From UBA6059 sp965227155 (lineage in GTDB: Bacteria; Bacteroidota; Bacteroidia; Cytophagales; Cyclobacteriaceae): a stretch of DNA of 64,000 nucleotides. The notes under the pieces are model-generated. The model saw nothing but the letters and a program-made list of their open reading frames with translations. It made no database searches and was not told the DNA's origin. Position 1 is the stretch's first letter; each line of letters opens with the position of its first letter. The DNA is taken from assembly GCA_965227155.1 (NCBI GenBank), contig OZ245731.1, forward strand, positions 3,286,001-3,350,000, read 5' to 3'. Both the position numbers and the translations under genes were made by a program. Shown here piece after piece: positions 46,801-55,794 of the stretch.

Positions 46801-47004
46801 GAGTTGCTAGATCGTGTAAGCACGTTGTACAGAGAGGTGGAGTCATGGACCGGCCCGATGACTGCCGATCAGCAGAAGCAGATGAGCTACTACAAAGAGA
46901 TGCATGAGCAGTTGGCCACCAGGGCCGATAAAATGGCTAACAATACAGTTAAAACCTTAAACAAAGGCCTCAGCAAGGCCGATAGGATTGCAGTAGGTCA
47001 ATAG
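43885..47004 (+). CDS. BNR/VPS10-like beta-propeller secreted protein (paralogue B)
   Basis: 1039 residues from ATG 43,885 (MRLKIYLL); a TTG at 43,864 would add seven. Signal peptide about 1-22. Same architecture as the gene at 37,265: repeated Asp-boxes (STDAGKTWSH, STDGGENWER, STDGGDTWNE, SEDKGESWTN, STDDGKTWTE, TTDKGQTWTS), conserved starts such as SLRNIGPANMSGR (against EWRSVGPSRGGR) and a WILDxL closing strand, then a beta-sandwich and a Lys-rich helical tail. The two paralogues are highly diverged. Exported; likely binds protein or peptide. A terminator follows. Confidence 0.86.
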   Translation: MRLKIYLLSVCLMMGGLTTVGQDLSSDLLRGLSLRNIGPANMSGRIVDLAVVESDPYTYYIASATGGVWKTTNNGIIFKPVFENEAVHSVGDIVLHQKDPNIIWVGTGERANRQSSSWGNGVYKSTDAGKTWSHMGLDDSHHIGRIVMHPDNPDLVYVAAMGHLWGPNQMRGLYKSTDGGENWERTLFIDENTGVVDVAIDPEEPNIMYAATYQRRRTPFGFDGGGPGSGLYKSTDGGDTWNEITNGLPEGDIGRIGIDIYRSNPNIVYISVEQGLRYNASTQYGKRLAGIYRSEDKGESWTNMSDWNPRPMYASQIIVDPSDDQRIYMMNRYSYSDDGGKNFTAPRQSLHGDDRFLWVNPNDSRHVMKADDGGLGISYDRGKTWLFQTALPISQFYRVSVDMKKPYNVYGGLQDNGSWYGPNETYTSDGILNQDWKRSGGGDGFLNLAHREDQSILFGESQYLGLFKMDTDTRQAQSIRPGDPKGHISARRNWDAWGPGIPEPELGNAMAPANWDGPFFLSHHDANTIYAGTEKLWKSTDLGNSWTSLGDLTTGVNRRELEIMGQYPDTLSNSLDDGIPYYPTLTAIAESPLQQGLLYVGTDDGNLQVSTDDGKTWTEVSDRLEGLPKSTWINSIEVSSHDASTAFVSINNYRNNDFTNYLYRTTDKGQTWTSIVGDLPADRVVRTMRQDPKNPDLYYLGTELGLFVSVDAGAHWVELKNNMPTAAFNDLVIHPRDNDLVLGTHGRGIWILDNLNALQTLNAETLTAEAALFDIPDAEMINYSRDGAHVGDMIFRGENPPKGAIIDYYLGSAVAKDNIKLEILSSGGEFIREVKADTMAGINRVIWDYTYPKLPKEPKNPADSTQNNSWWDRAPDGPKVAPGEYIARLTVNGKAYDKSFNTLPDPRLEISKAERMAWTKNLLSITDLYKSVHGTVSKVSPVQWKVEALTNAGKKLDGGAKAEVKELHRMSTELLDRVSTLYREVESWTGPMTADQQKQMSYYKEMHEQLATRADKMANNTVKTLNKGLSKADRIAVGQ

Positions 47005-47021
47005 AATTACCTTAAGTTTTT

Positions 47022-47073
47022 AAATGCCCAATATAATTCCTCCATATGTGAATCTATTGGGCATTTTTTTTTC
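47022..47073 (+). terminator. Terminator after the BNR gene
   Basis: AAATGCCCAATA (47022-47033) pairs with TATTGGGCATTT (47055-47066), 21-nt loop, followed by a T-run. Confidence 0.88.
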
Positions 47074-47165
47074 GGATTGACTTAAATCACAGCTAGGGGT
47101 GACTATCATCACGACAATTGCGGTGTATTTTGACTAATATATGGCTAGTAAAATGGATGTCACTC

Positions 47166-48023
47166 ATGAAAGCTATACTCGTACCCACCGATTTTTCTGA
47201 TTGTTCAGATTATGCCGTTGAATTGGCTTTAAAAATTGCCATATCTGCCGGCCTAGAATTACATTTCCTGCACTTTTTATCTGTACCACCCGATTGGATT
47301 TTGCTAAGTGATACCGGGGCAAAGCTATACCCGGATATCAACCTGAAAGTGAAAGAAAAACAATCCAAACTCAACAAGCTGGTTCAGATTGCCGAATCCA
47401 ATGGACTCAAAGCTTTCGCAAAGCTAGATTATCAGGATCATTATGAAAGCATCTTGAAGTATGCCTCTCAGCATGATATCGATTTGATTGTGATGGGTTC
47501 ACATGGTGCTAATGGATTTAAAGAGCTTTTCATTGGCAGCAACGCACAGCGGGTAGTTAGAAGTGCGAGGGTTCCAGTGCTAATTGTAAAAGATCCTTAT
47601 GTACATGAAAAAATAGAAGACATTGTTTTTGCATCAGACTTTTTGGATGAAAACCTTGAATACTTCCATAGTGTGGTGGCATTTGCCAGATTGGTCAATG
47701 CTAAGATCCGTATGGTGTACATTAACAATCCATTGAGCTTTATTGATACACCTACTATGAAACACCGTATGAAGCTTTACCTCAATGAGGCTCCAGATGT
47801 TGTAGTGGGTGAGGATATCTACCATTATGAAGATGTGGAGGATGGTTTAAAAATGTATTGCGCTGAGCATAATTGTGATTTACTGGCTATGACTACCCAT
47901 GGAAGACGCGGAATGAATAAACTGCTGAGTGGTAGTCTTGCAGAGTCAGTGATCAATCATGTGCATATGCCTGTTTTGACTAAAACACTGACTAACGAAC
48001 TATACGCATGGGAAAAACTTTGA
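47166..48023 (+). CDS. Tandem-domain universal stress protein
   Basis: 285 residues from ATG 47,166 (MKAILVPTDFSD); the longer frame from 47,118 is not supported. Two UspA domains (about 1-145 and 150-285). Each begins with a strand and ends with the ATP-binding glycine motif: MGSHGANGFKELFIGS in the first, TTHGRRGMNKLLSGS in the second. Tandem Usp proteins are cytoplasmic ATP-binding stress proteins, induced by growth arrest or anoxia. The leader contains TTGACTTAAATCACAG, an imperfect FNR/CRP-like dyad. Transcription with the following cysE-cysM genes is possible (121-bp gap) but not certain. Confidence 0.88.
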   Translation: MKAILVPTDFSDCSDYAVELALKIAISAGLELHFLHFLSVPPDWILLSDTGAKLYPDINLKVKEKQSKLNKLVQIAESNGLKAFAKLDYQDHYESILKYASQHDIDLIVMGSHGANGFKELFIGSNAQRVVRSARVPVLIVKDPYVHEKIEDIVFASDFLDENLEYFHSVVAFARLVNAKIRMVYINNPLSFIDTPTMKHRMKLYLNEAPDVVVGEDIYHYEDVEDGLKMYCAEHNCDLLAMTTHGRRGMNKLLSGSLAESVINHVHMPVLTKTLTNELYAWEKL

Positions 48024-48144
48024 TCACCTAAATAACGTTGCCCATCAAAAGAAGACAACCTTTTGGCATGTACGAAGTTTATTGATGTCAATAGACTTCA
48101 GCGCGAGTTGGTAAAGTCTTAAAAACCTGGCAGACGTATTTAGT

Positions 48145-48984
48145 ATGGAAGATCAATTTATAGATAACCTATATAATCAACACCAAAAATGTCCTAAATG
48201 CCCTTCACCCGCTGTGGTGACGGGCTTTTTTAGTGATTTGCTGGAAACCTTGTTTCCTGATCTTTCAATGAACAGGTTTTCTTCAGCACAGGATTTAAGG
48301 TTGCATTTGCAAAAGCTAAAAATCAGCCTGACTGAGATCCTGTCCAGAAATCCCAAACAGCAGGAGCTGGACTTTGAAGTTGTGGCTGAGCGGTTCTTTG
48401 ATGAGTTGCCGGAAACTTATCACAAAATCAGCCTTGATGCTCAGGCTATGTTTGCAGGCGACCCGGCAGCACGCAGTGTCAGCGAAGTAATCAGAACCTA
48501 TCCGGGCTTTTATGCCCTGGCAGCATACCGCGTAGCTCATGCATTATTCAAACAAGGTGTGCAAATCATCCCACGTATGATTACAGAGCATGCACATGGG
48601 AAAACGGGCATTGATATCCATCCGGGTGCACAAATTGGTTTGAATTGCTGTATAGACCATGGTACTGGTGTGGTGATTGGGGAAACTACCGTTATCGGCG
48701 ATCATGTGAAAATTTACCAGGGAGTAACACTGGGAGCATTGAGCGTCGACAAAAAAGATGCGGAGACCAAAAGGCACCCAACCATACAGGATCGGGTAGT
48801 GATATACGCCGGAGCGACAATATTGGGTGGAGAAACGACAATTGGAGCCGATAGCATCATTGGAGGTAATGTATGGATCACCAGAAGTGTACCGCCCCAA
48901 AGTAAAATCTATTATCAGGCCAAAATGTACAATCAAAATACAGAGCAATCAGAGCTGTACATTTTTAAAGAATCTGCTACATAA
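48145..48984 (+). CDS. cysE: Serine O-acetyltransferase
   Basis: 279 residues. The C-terminal left-handed beta-helix of hexapeptide repeats contains DIHPGAQIG, the catalytic Asp-His in CIDHGTGVVIGE and VKIYQGVTLGALS, as in CysE/EpsC. The N-terminal half is a helical domain with RTYPGFYALAAYRVAHAL. The enzyme transfers acetyl from acetyl-CoA to serine, giving O-acetylserine, the substrate of the next gene product. Its stop overlaps the start of cysM by one base (TAATG), so both are translated together. Confidence 0.93.
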   Translation: MEDQFIDNLYNQHQKCPKCPSPAVVTGFFSDLLETLFPDLSMNRFSSAQDLRLHLQKLKISLTEILSRNPKQQELDFEVVAERFFDELPETYHKISLDAQAMFAGDPAARSVSEVIRTYPGFYALAAYRVAHALFKQGVQIIPRMITEHAHGKTGIDIHPGAQIGLNCCIDHGTGVVIGETTVIGDHVKIYQGVTLGALSVDKKDAETKRHPTIQDRVVIYAGATILGGETTIGADSIIGGNVWITRSVPPQSKIYYQAKMYNQNTEQSELYIFKESAT

Positions 48985-49874
48985 TGATGATGAAACTTTT
49001 TGATCTTATTGGTAATACCCCATTGGTAGAGCTACAGGCCATACCATCCAACCCAGGAGTAAAACTTCTTGCAAAAATGGAAGGGCAGAACCCCGGAGGT
49101 AGTGTGAAAGACCGTGCGGCACTCAATATGATCTGGTCAGCACTGGAAAGAGGGGATATAAAGAAAGGAGATCGACTCATAGAAGCAACCAGCGGTAACA
49201 CTGGTATTGCTTTGGCAATGATCGCAAAGGTGCTGGGGGTAGAGATGACACTCATTATGCCAGATAACTCTACCCGTGAAAGGATACTTTCAATGGAAGC
49301 TTATGGAGCTGAAGTAATTTTAACACCGGCAGAGAGAACCATTGAGTACAGCAGAGAACTGGCTGATCAAATGGCAGAGGAGAAAGGATATTATATCCTC
49401 AACCAATTCGCCAATGCTGATAATTACAATATGCATTATAAAACCACCGGGCCTGAGATATGGCGGGATACCGAGGGGAAAGTCACCCATTTTGTTTCTG
49501 CCATGGGCACAACCGGTACAATCATGGGTGTAAGCCGTTATTTGAAAGAAAAGAACCCAGACATTCAAATTGTGGGAACACAGCCTACCGAGGGTTCCAG
49601 TATCCCCGGTATTCGTAGGTGGTCGCCTGAGTTTTTACCCAAAATATACGAACCTCATCGGGTAGATCGCATAATTGACGTGAGTCAGGCTGAAGCTACG
49701 GCCATGACACGACGATTGGCAGCTGAGGAAGGCATTCTGGCTGGTATGAGTAGTGGAGGTGCCCTTACAGCTGTTATGAAACTTGCTGAAGAGCTTACCG
49801 AAGGTGTAATAGTATTCATCAACTGCGATCGGGGCGACAGGTATCTCAGTTCGGATTTATTCAGCGATAAATAA
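48984..49874 (+). CDS. cysM: Cysteine synthase B (O-acetylserine sulfhydrylase)
   Basis: 296 residues. The PLP-binding Lys is in GGSVKDRA (Lys42). The substrate loop is SGNTGIA, the PLP phosphate loop is GTTGTIMG, and the CysM signature GSSIPGIRRW is present. It makes cysteine from O-acetylserine (or phosphoserine) and sulfide. It lacks the C-terminal domain of cystathionine synthases. The overlap with cysE makes a compact cysteine biosynthesis operon. Confidence 0.93.
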   Translation: MMMKLFDLIGNTPLVELQAIPSNPGVKLLAKMEGQNPGGSVKDRAALNMIWSALERGDIKKGDRLIEATSGNTGIALAMIAKVLGVEMTLIMPDNSTRERILSMEAYGAEVILTPAERTIEYSRELADQMAEEKGYYILNQFANADNYNMHYKTTGPEIWRDTEGKVTHFVSAMGTTGTIMGVSRYLKEKNPDIQIVGTQPTEGSSIPGIRRWSPEFLPKIYEPHRVDRIIDVSQAEATAMTRRLAAEEGILAGMSSGGALTAVMKLAEELTEGVIVFINCDRGDRYLSSDLFSDK

Positions 49875-49961
49875 GTAAGAGTTCTTCAGAATGAGCACGG
49901 CATAAAAAGCTGATAAATCCCCGCTCACCAAAAATTTGAAACAATTAGCGTTCAATTACAT

Positions 49962-50009
49962 TAGTTACATGTAGCTACAGCAAAAAAATAGTAGTTATCA
50001 AATACTATT
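49962..50009. promoter_or_regulatory. Candidate operator palindromes upstream of the RND efflux operon
   Basis: TAGTTACATGTAGCTA (49962-49977) is a near-perfect 16-bp palindrome with core TACATGTA. AATAGTA (49987-49993) pairs with TACTATT (50003-50009), ending 2 bp before the start codon, and could occlude translation. No regulator gene is adjacent. Confidence 0.45.
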
Positions 50010-50011
50010 CT

Positions 50012-51430
50012 ATGCCTCACTTAGCAAGTGTAATCAGATCGGCAGGATTTGAATTTCTTGTTCTCTCTATGTCCTTGGTATGCCTACTGGGATGTCAGCG
50101 CAAGATGGCCAACACAAATCTGCCTTATAAGAATCCCGAATCATTTTCATTAACTGGTGATACTGTTACCACTGACAGGTGGTGGCTGGCATTTGATGAT
50201 GCGTCTCTGGAGCAAGCACTGGATTCAGCATTAACCAACAATCTTCCTCTACAAAATACATGGTACCAAATGCAAGAGGCCCGCGCTCTGATTGGGGTCA
50301 TCAAATCAGGCAAATATCCTGATGTAGACCTCTCGCTGAGGAGTGGTTACAGTGTGCCGGTACCTGATTTTGTTGGTGGTGAGAATACAAGGCTTACCTT
50401 GGGTTCTAGCTATGAAGTAGACTTGTGGGGTCGTATTCAGGCGGGTGTTGATGCACAGGAATTTCGGTTCAATGCCAGTATAAATGATTACAAAACAGCA
50501 GCAGTTTCTCTTTCGGCTGAAATAACACAGGCATGGTTTCGCTTGAAGGCAGCCTTAAGTCAGCAAGCTTTGATACAAGTGCAAATTGAAACCAATGAGA
50601 AAGTCCTCAGCCTGATCCGGGTACGCTTTGCAAGCGGTCAGGTTCGTGGTGTTGATATATTGCGTCAGCGACAATTGATTGAAGGGTCGAGAGCACAGCT
50701 GGTTGACCTGGAAGCGCAGATAGAAGTATTGAAAAATCAGTTGTCTGTACTTATGGGAAAACCACCCGGAAGTGTAGAAATCGATCTGGCACCAACGCTT
50801 CCTACATTACCCGCATTACCACAAACCGGGATCCCATTTGAGGTGGTTAATCGAAGGCCTGATGTGCAGGCAGCATTTAATAGACTGCAGGCAGCAGATA
50901 AAGAAGTAGCTGCGGCAGTAAGTAGCAAGTATCCCCGGCTCAACTTCTCACTGAATGGTGCAATACGGTCCAATACTATTCAGGATCTCTTGCAATCTCA
51001 AGCAGCAGAGCTTACTGGTGGTCTATTGCTTCCCTTGTTTTACGGTGGCCGGCTCAACGCACAAATAGATCAGGCTGAAGCAGTAAGAAATCAACAGCTT
51101 ACGCAATATGGACAGACCGTACTTACAGCCTTTCAGGAAATAGAAAATGCATTGGTGCAGGAAGACAAGCAAAAAGAAAGACTTGCAGTGATCGAAGAAC
51201 AGCTCGACCTGGCCTCACGAGCTTATCAGCAGTTAAGAATAGAATACCTCAATGGTACAAGTGAATACCTGGATGTGCTCACCGCCCTGATCCAGGAGCA
51301 ACAGCTGGAGCGTGACCTGATTCTGGCAAAGTTGGATTTGCTGACCTTCAGAGTGAATTTATACCGAGCTATGGCTGGCGGTTTCAAAACACCATTAGAA
51401 GAAACAGAAAACTCTAAAAACAGCGACTAG
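50012..51430 (+). CDS. RND efflux outer membrane factor (TolC/OprM family)
   Basis: 472 residues. Lipobox LLGC (Cys28) ends the signal, as in OprM-type outer membrane factors. The two internal TolC-type repeats are visible as long helical regions with the LGSSYEVDLWGR and LLLPLFYGGRLNAQI strands that form the barrel. The protein is a trimeric outer-membrane channel with a periplasmic helical tunnel. It is followed directly, one base after its stop, by the adaptor gene and then the pump. Confidence 0.93.
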   Translation: MPHLASVIRSAGFEFLVLSMSLVCLLGCQRKMANTNLPYKNPESFSLTGDTVTTDRWWLAFDDASLEQALDSALTNNLPLQNTWYQMQEARALIGVIKSGKYPDVDLSLRSGYSVPVPDFVGGENTRLTLGSSYEVDLWGRIQAGVDAQEFRFNASINDYKTAAVSLSAEITQAWFRLKAALSQQALIQVQIETNEKVLSLIRVRFASGQVRGVDILRQRQLIEGSRAQLVDLEAQIEVLKNQLSVLMGKPPGSVEIDLAPTLPTLPALPQTGIPFEVVNRRPDVQAAFNRLQAADKEVAAAVSSKYPRLNFSLNGAIRSNTIQDLLQSQAAELTGGLLLPLFYGGRLNAQIDQAEAVRNQQLTQYGQTVLTAFQEIENALVQEDKQKERLAVIEEQLDLASRAYQQLRIEYLNGTSEYLDVLTALIQEQQLERDLILAKLDLLTFRVNLYRAMAGGFKTPLEETENSKNSD

Positions 51431-52654
51431 ATGAAATCAAAGAAAACGATATTGATCAGTTTGGCCATTTTATTGGGTAGTGGTCTGGTTACAGCCCTGA
51501 TATTTTTTACCCAACCTGAAGCCGAAAGAGTTGCTGCCACTAAAAAGACAGCTATGCTGGTGGATGTCATCACTGTTGAAAAAGATGACTACAGACCCAT
51601 AGTTGTAGCAACGGGTACGGTACAACCGGCCAAGGATATCAATCTGAGCCCTCGTGTTAATGGTGAAATCGTTAGCGTTTCTGAAAATTTCACACCCGGG
51701 TCTTTTGTAAAAAAAGGTGACATTTTGATGCAAATTGATCCAGCCGACTACCAAAACCAGCTTTTGCTGCGCCAAAGTGATCTGCAGCTGGCAGAATCTG
51801 ACCTACAGGTAGAAATGGGTCGCCAGGATGTTGCTCAAAAAGATTACGAATTGATAGGAGAGGAGTTTTCAGGCCAAAATAAATCTCTGATACTCCGAAA
51901 ACCTCAACTGGCATCTGCCAAAGCTAATGTTATTGCCGCCAAGGCAGCAGTTAAACAGGCCGAACTTAACCTGGAGCGTACCACCATTCGTGCACCTTTT
52001 GATGCGCATATCATTTCCAGAAATGTAAATGTGGGTTCTCAGGTTGCTCCCGGTGATATGCTGGGTCGCCTGGTTGGCATGGATGAATACTGGGTAATTG
52101 CTAATGTGCCTTTATCCAAAATGGGCTGGCTTTCTTTTGCCGATGAGGATGAAGGTGATGGGTCGGATGTAAAACTTGTCAACGATAATATTTGGCCTTC
52201 TAACCAATACCGAGAAGGGAAACTCTACCGCATGGTGGGAGCTTTAAACAACCAGACCCGCCTGGCTCGGGTATTGGTCACCGTTAAGGACCCCCTGGCC
52301 AGGGCCACCAGCCGCGATAACGTACCTGTACCACCATTGATGATAGGCACTTTTGTAGAGGCGCAGATCAAGGCAGCTCCACTATCAGGAGTGATTCGTC
52401 TGAGTCGCGATTATCTACGAAAGGATCAGACAGTTTGGGTGATGAAAGAAGGTAAACTACAGATTAGAAATGTGGATGTGATTTTTGAGGATCCACAATA
52501 TGCCTACATCAGCAATGGTTTGGCTGATGAGGAAATGGTGGTAACTACCAATCTGGCCACAGTGGTGGAAGGTTCTTTACTTCGTGTGGAATCTGATAGC
52601 AACGATGTAGCCACCGAGATAGATTCAGTGAAAAATGTAGCCATCTTAAAATAA
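51431..52654 (+). CDS. RND efflux periplasmic adaptor (MFP)
   Basis: 407 residues, N-terminal hydrophobic anchor (about 6-26). Membrane-fusion-protein order: lipoyl half (GTVQPAKDINLSPRVNGEI), helical hairpin (about 110-190), second lipoyl half (RTTIRAPFDAHIISRNVNVGSQV) and beta-barrel. It bridges the pump and the outer membrane channel in the periplasm. Start abuts the OMF stop. Confidence 0.92.
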   Translation: MKSKKTILISLAILLGSGLVTALIFFTQPEAERVAATKKTAMLVDVITVEKDDYRPIVVATGTVQPAKDINLSPRVNGEIVSVSENFTPGSFVKKGDILMQIDPADYQNQLLLRQSDLQLAESDLQVEMGRQDVAQKDYELIGEEFSGQNKSLILRKPQLASAKANVIAAKAAVKQAELNLERTTIRAPFDAHIISRNVNVGSQVAPGDMLGRLVGMDEYWVIANVPLSKMGWLSFADEDEGDGSDVKLVNDNIWPSNQYREGKLYRMVGALNNQTRLARVLVTVKDPLARATSRDNVPVPPLMIGTFVEAQIKAAPLSGVIRLSRDYLRKDQTVWVMKEGKLQIRNVDVIFEDPQYAYISNGLADEEMVVTTNLATVVEGSLLRVESDSNDVATEIDSVKNVAILK

Positions 52655-52659
52655 AAGAC

Positions 52660-55600
52660 ATGGAAGATCAGCAGGATTTGAAAACAAAAGAGGCGAAAGA
52701 TATGAAGGGTCCAATAGCCTATATGGCGAAAAACCCCATCATCACGAATCTATTGATGTTTATTTTGCTTGGCGGTGGCATCTGGACCATGTTCAACATT
52801 CAAAAGGAGGTGTTTCCGCAATTCCAGCTCGATATCGTTGAGGTCAACGTTGTGTACCCCGGCTCTTCGCCTGAGGAAGTTGAGCAGGGCATATTATTGC
52901 CGGTAGAAGAAGCCATTCGAGGCATCCAGGGGATAAAGGAAGTAGTATCTACCGCAAGAGAGGGTTCCGGTAATATCAGTGTAGAGCTGGTGGCAGGTTC
53001 CAACCGGATGAAGGCATTTCAGGATATTGACCAGGCCGTTAGTCGTATTCAAACTTTCCCTGATGACATTGAGCAACCGCAGGTGAGCCTGCAGGCCAGG
53101 CAGCGGGATGTTATGGAGCTGGGTCTTTATGGCGAGGTGGATATCTGGACGTTAAGATTATTGGCTGAGCGATTGAGGAACAGGTTGCTAAGCAACAATG
53201 AGATCACACAGGTGGAAATAGGTAATGTGCCCGATTATGTCACTCATATAGAAATCCCCAGGCATCGGTTGAGAGAATATGGCCTTACCCTCGGAATGGT
53301 AGCCAATACCATCCGACAGTCCAGTATGGATGTGCCGGCTGGTGCTGTGGAAACAAAAGCCGGGGAAATTATTCTGCGGATGGAAGAGCGAAAACAGTGG
53401 GCCAGGGAATTTGGCAATATCGATTTGATCTCCTCAGAATCAGGTGCGACCGTAAAGCTTCGGGACATTGCCAAAATAACTGATGGCTTTGAAGAAACGG
53501 GTTTTCATGGGGAGTACAACCAGCAGAAATCGGTAGAGATAGAAATTTTCCGTATCGGGGACCAATCGCCGCTCGAGATAGAGGACAAAGTGAAAGCAAT
53601 CATGACAGAATATGAGGCCTCCCTGCCTCCCGGGGTAAGCTGGCGCATCGATAGCAACCGGGCAGATGATTACCGGGAGCGATTATCGCTGCTTACTGAA
53701 AATGGCCTGCTGGCCATTGTGATTGTGTTGGTGATTTTAGGATTGTTTTTGGAATATCGCCTGGCATTTTGGGTGATGATGGGGATGACCATATCCTTTG
53801 TCGGTGGTATTGTTTTCCTGCCCATGATCGGTATTAGTGTTAATATGATCTCCATGTTTGGCTTCCTCGTGGTACTTGGAATCGTAGTAGACGATGCAAT
53901 TGTAGTAGGGGAAAACATCTATGAATACCGCCAGCAAGGCTATGGTTTCATGGAAGCGGCCATTCTTGGGGCTAAAGATGTAGCCAAGCCTGTGACTTTC
54001 AGTATTCTGACAACCATCATCGCTTTTGCACCACTACTATTCATACCCGGAGCTACAGGTAAATATTGGTGGCCGCTACCGGCAGTTGTGATTGTTGTAT
54101 TGGCTGTATCGCTGTTTGAGGCACTTTACATCCTGCCATCCCACGTGGCGCACAAACCCAAAAAGAATAAGCTCAATGTCATCCATAAGCTGGAAAAAGG
54201 ACAAAAGCACATTGCCAACGGCTTTAATTATTTTGTAGACCAATATTACAGGCCCTTTCTTGACCTCTGCCTTGCGCATAGGTACATCACATTAAGTACT
54301 GCGCTAGCTTTACTGCTGATTGTTGGTGGATATGGCTACAGTGACCACATGGGCATGGTGATGATGCCTGAAAATGCTGCCGATGAGATTGAGGCTGGTG
54401 TAAGTCTGCCGGTCGGCACCACTACGGACCAAGCGGCTGTTGTAGCGAAGGAGATCACGCAGGCCACCAGAAAGATGTTCGATGAAAATAACCTTTTTGA
54501 GGTGGCTGAAGGCATAAAAACTAATGTGAGGGGGAAAGATTTCATTGATGTGGAAATTGTAATGCTGCCCCCCGATGAACGAGACATGTCTGCCAAGGAA
54601 CTTATAGAATTGTGGCGTGATAACATCGGAGAGATCAAAGGGGTAGATCAGATTACTTTCGAAGCAGAAAGAGGGCCCGGAAGCTGGCGAAAAGATATCA
54701 GCGTGGACCTTAGCCATCCGGATATTGAGGTGCTGGAGCGAGCGAGTCTTGCATTTGCCGAACGCATGCAGCAATTTGAAGAGACCCGTGATGTCAATGA
54801 CAATTACAATAAAGGAAAAGCCCAACTGGGATTCGAGCTGCTTCCTGAAGGCAGGAGCCTCGGGCTGACGCCATCATATGTAGGCAGACAAGTTAGGGAT
54901 GCATTTTTCGGTGCATTAGCCATGCGGCAATTGAGGGGCATCAACGAAACTGAAATTAGGGTGAAACTACCCGAGGAAGAGCGTAAAGACCTCAATAATT
55001 TGGAAGATTTTGTCATCATGACACCCGGAGGGACACAGGTGCCATTGATGAACGTGGTGAAAGTGCAGGAGGGCGAGACATTCACCAATATCAACCGTAG
55101 GGATGGCAAGCGTGTGGTCAATGTGGGCATGGACGTAGAACCACCCGGCGCACAGACCCGTGTGCTCAAATCCATCAATGAAGAGGTATTACCCAAGTTG
55201 AGAGCTGATTTTCCGGGAATAACATGGACATTCGAAGGAAGCCAGGCGGAAATGCGGGAATCGACCAAAGTTCTTTATGCGGGTTTCATTATGGCATTGC
55301 TGGTCATTTTTGCTTTACTGGCCGTTGCGCTAAATAGCTATGCACAGCCACTGATCGTGATGCTGGCGATTCCTTTTGGTATTGTGGGTGCTGTGATCGG
55401 CCATATCATGCTGGACTATGACCTTTCCCTCGTCAGTCTTATGGGTGTCATTGCACTAAGTGGTGTCGTGGTGAACGATTCCCTGATCATGATTGATTTT
55501 GCCAACAAAAATAGAGCAGGCAAAACTGCCTATGATGCGATCCACGAGGCGGGTATCCGCAGGTTCAGGCCTATCATGCTTACCACGCTTACCACATTTG

Positions 55601-55794
55601 GTGGATTAACGCCCATTATTCTTGAGCGTTCGAGCCAGGCCTATCAGCTTATACCAATGGCCATTTCATTGGGTTTCGGGATTATATTCGCTACTTCTAT
55701 CATTCTTGTGATCGTGCCGTGTTTGTACATGATATTGGAAGATGTAAAAGTGCTATTCAACAAGCAGAGCAAGAAGGAAGTGGTGGCTGGGTAG
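52660..55794 (+). CDS. RND efflux inner-membrane transporter (AcrB/MexB-type)
   Basis: 1044 residues, twelve transmembrane helices in two homologous halves, each with a large periplasmic loop. An N-terminal cytoplasmic stretch of about 22 residues precedes helix 1. The proton-relay pair is present in VVDDAIVVGENI, and the second half has the matching VVNDSLIMIDFANK. GSSPEEVE and PDYVTHIE are periplasmic motifs of this family. It probably exports hydrophobic compounds or metals in exchange for protons; substrate unknown. Its stop touches the stop of the convergent DUF4442 gene. Confidence 0.95.
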   Translation: MEDQQDLKTKEAKDMKGPIAYMAKNPIITNLLMFILLGGGIWTMFNIQKEVFPQFQLDIVEVNVVYPGSSPEEVEQGILLPVEEAIRGIQGIKEVVSTAREGSGNISVELVAGSNRMKAFQDIDQAVSRIQTFPDDIEQPQVSLQARQRDVMELGLYGEVDIWTLRLLAERLRNRLLSNNEITQVEIGNVPDYVTHIEIPRHRLREYGLTLGMVANTIRQSSMDVPAGAVETKAGEIILRMEERKQWAREFGNIDLISSESGATVKLRDIAKITDGFEETGFHGEYNQQKSVEIEIFRIGDQSPLEIEDKVKAIMTEYEASLPPGVSWRIDSNRADDYRERLSLLTENGLLAIVIVLVILGLFLEYRLAFWVMMGMTISFVGGIVFLPMIGISVNMISMFGFLVVLGIVVDDAIVVGENIYEYRQQGYGFMEAAILGAKDVAKPVTFSILTTIIAFAPLLFIPGATGKYWWPLPAVVIVVLAVSLFEALYILPSHVAHKPKKNKLNVIHKLEKGQKHIANGFNYFVDQYYRPFLDLCLAHRYITLSTALALLLIVGGYGYSDHMGMVMMPENAADEIEAGVSLPVGTTTDQAAVVAKEITQATRKMFDENNLFEVAEGIKTNVRGKDFIDVEIVMLPPDERDMSAKELIELWRDNIGEIKGVDQITFEAERGPGSWRKDISVDLSHPDIEVLERASLAFAERMQQFEETRDVNDNYNKGKAQLGFELLPEGRSLGLTPSYVGRQVRDAFFGALAMRQLRGINETEIRVKLPEEERKDLNNLEDFVIMTPGGTQVPLMNVVKVQEGETFTNINRRDGKRVVNVGMDVEPPGAQTRVLKSINEEVLPKLRADFPGITWTFEGSQAEMRESTKVLYAGFIMALLVIFALLAVALNSYAQPLIVMLAIPFGIVGAVIGHIMLDYDLSLVSLMGVIALSGVVVNDSLIMIDFANKNRAGKTAYDAIHEAGIRRFRPIMLTTLTTFGGLTPIILERSSQAYQLIPMAISLGFGIIFATSIILVIVPCLYMILEDVKVLFNKQSKKEVVAG

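Noticed and set aside
54310..55268. Two long minus-strand ORFs (171 and 154 codons) in the RND transporter gene
   Set aside because: They are antisense to conserved RND coding sequence.
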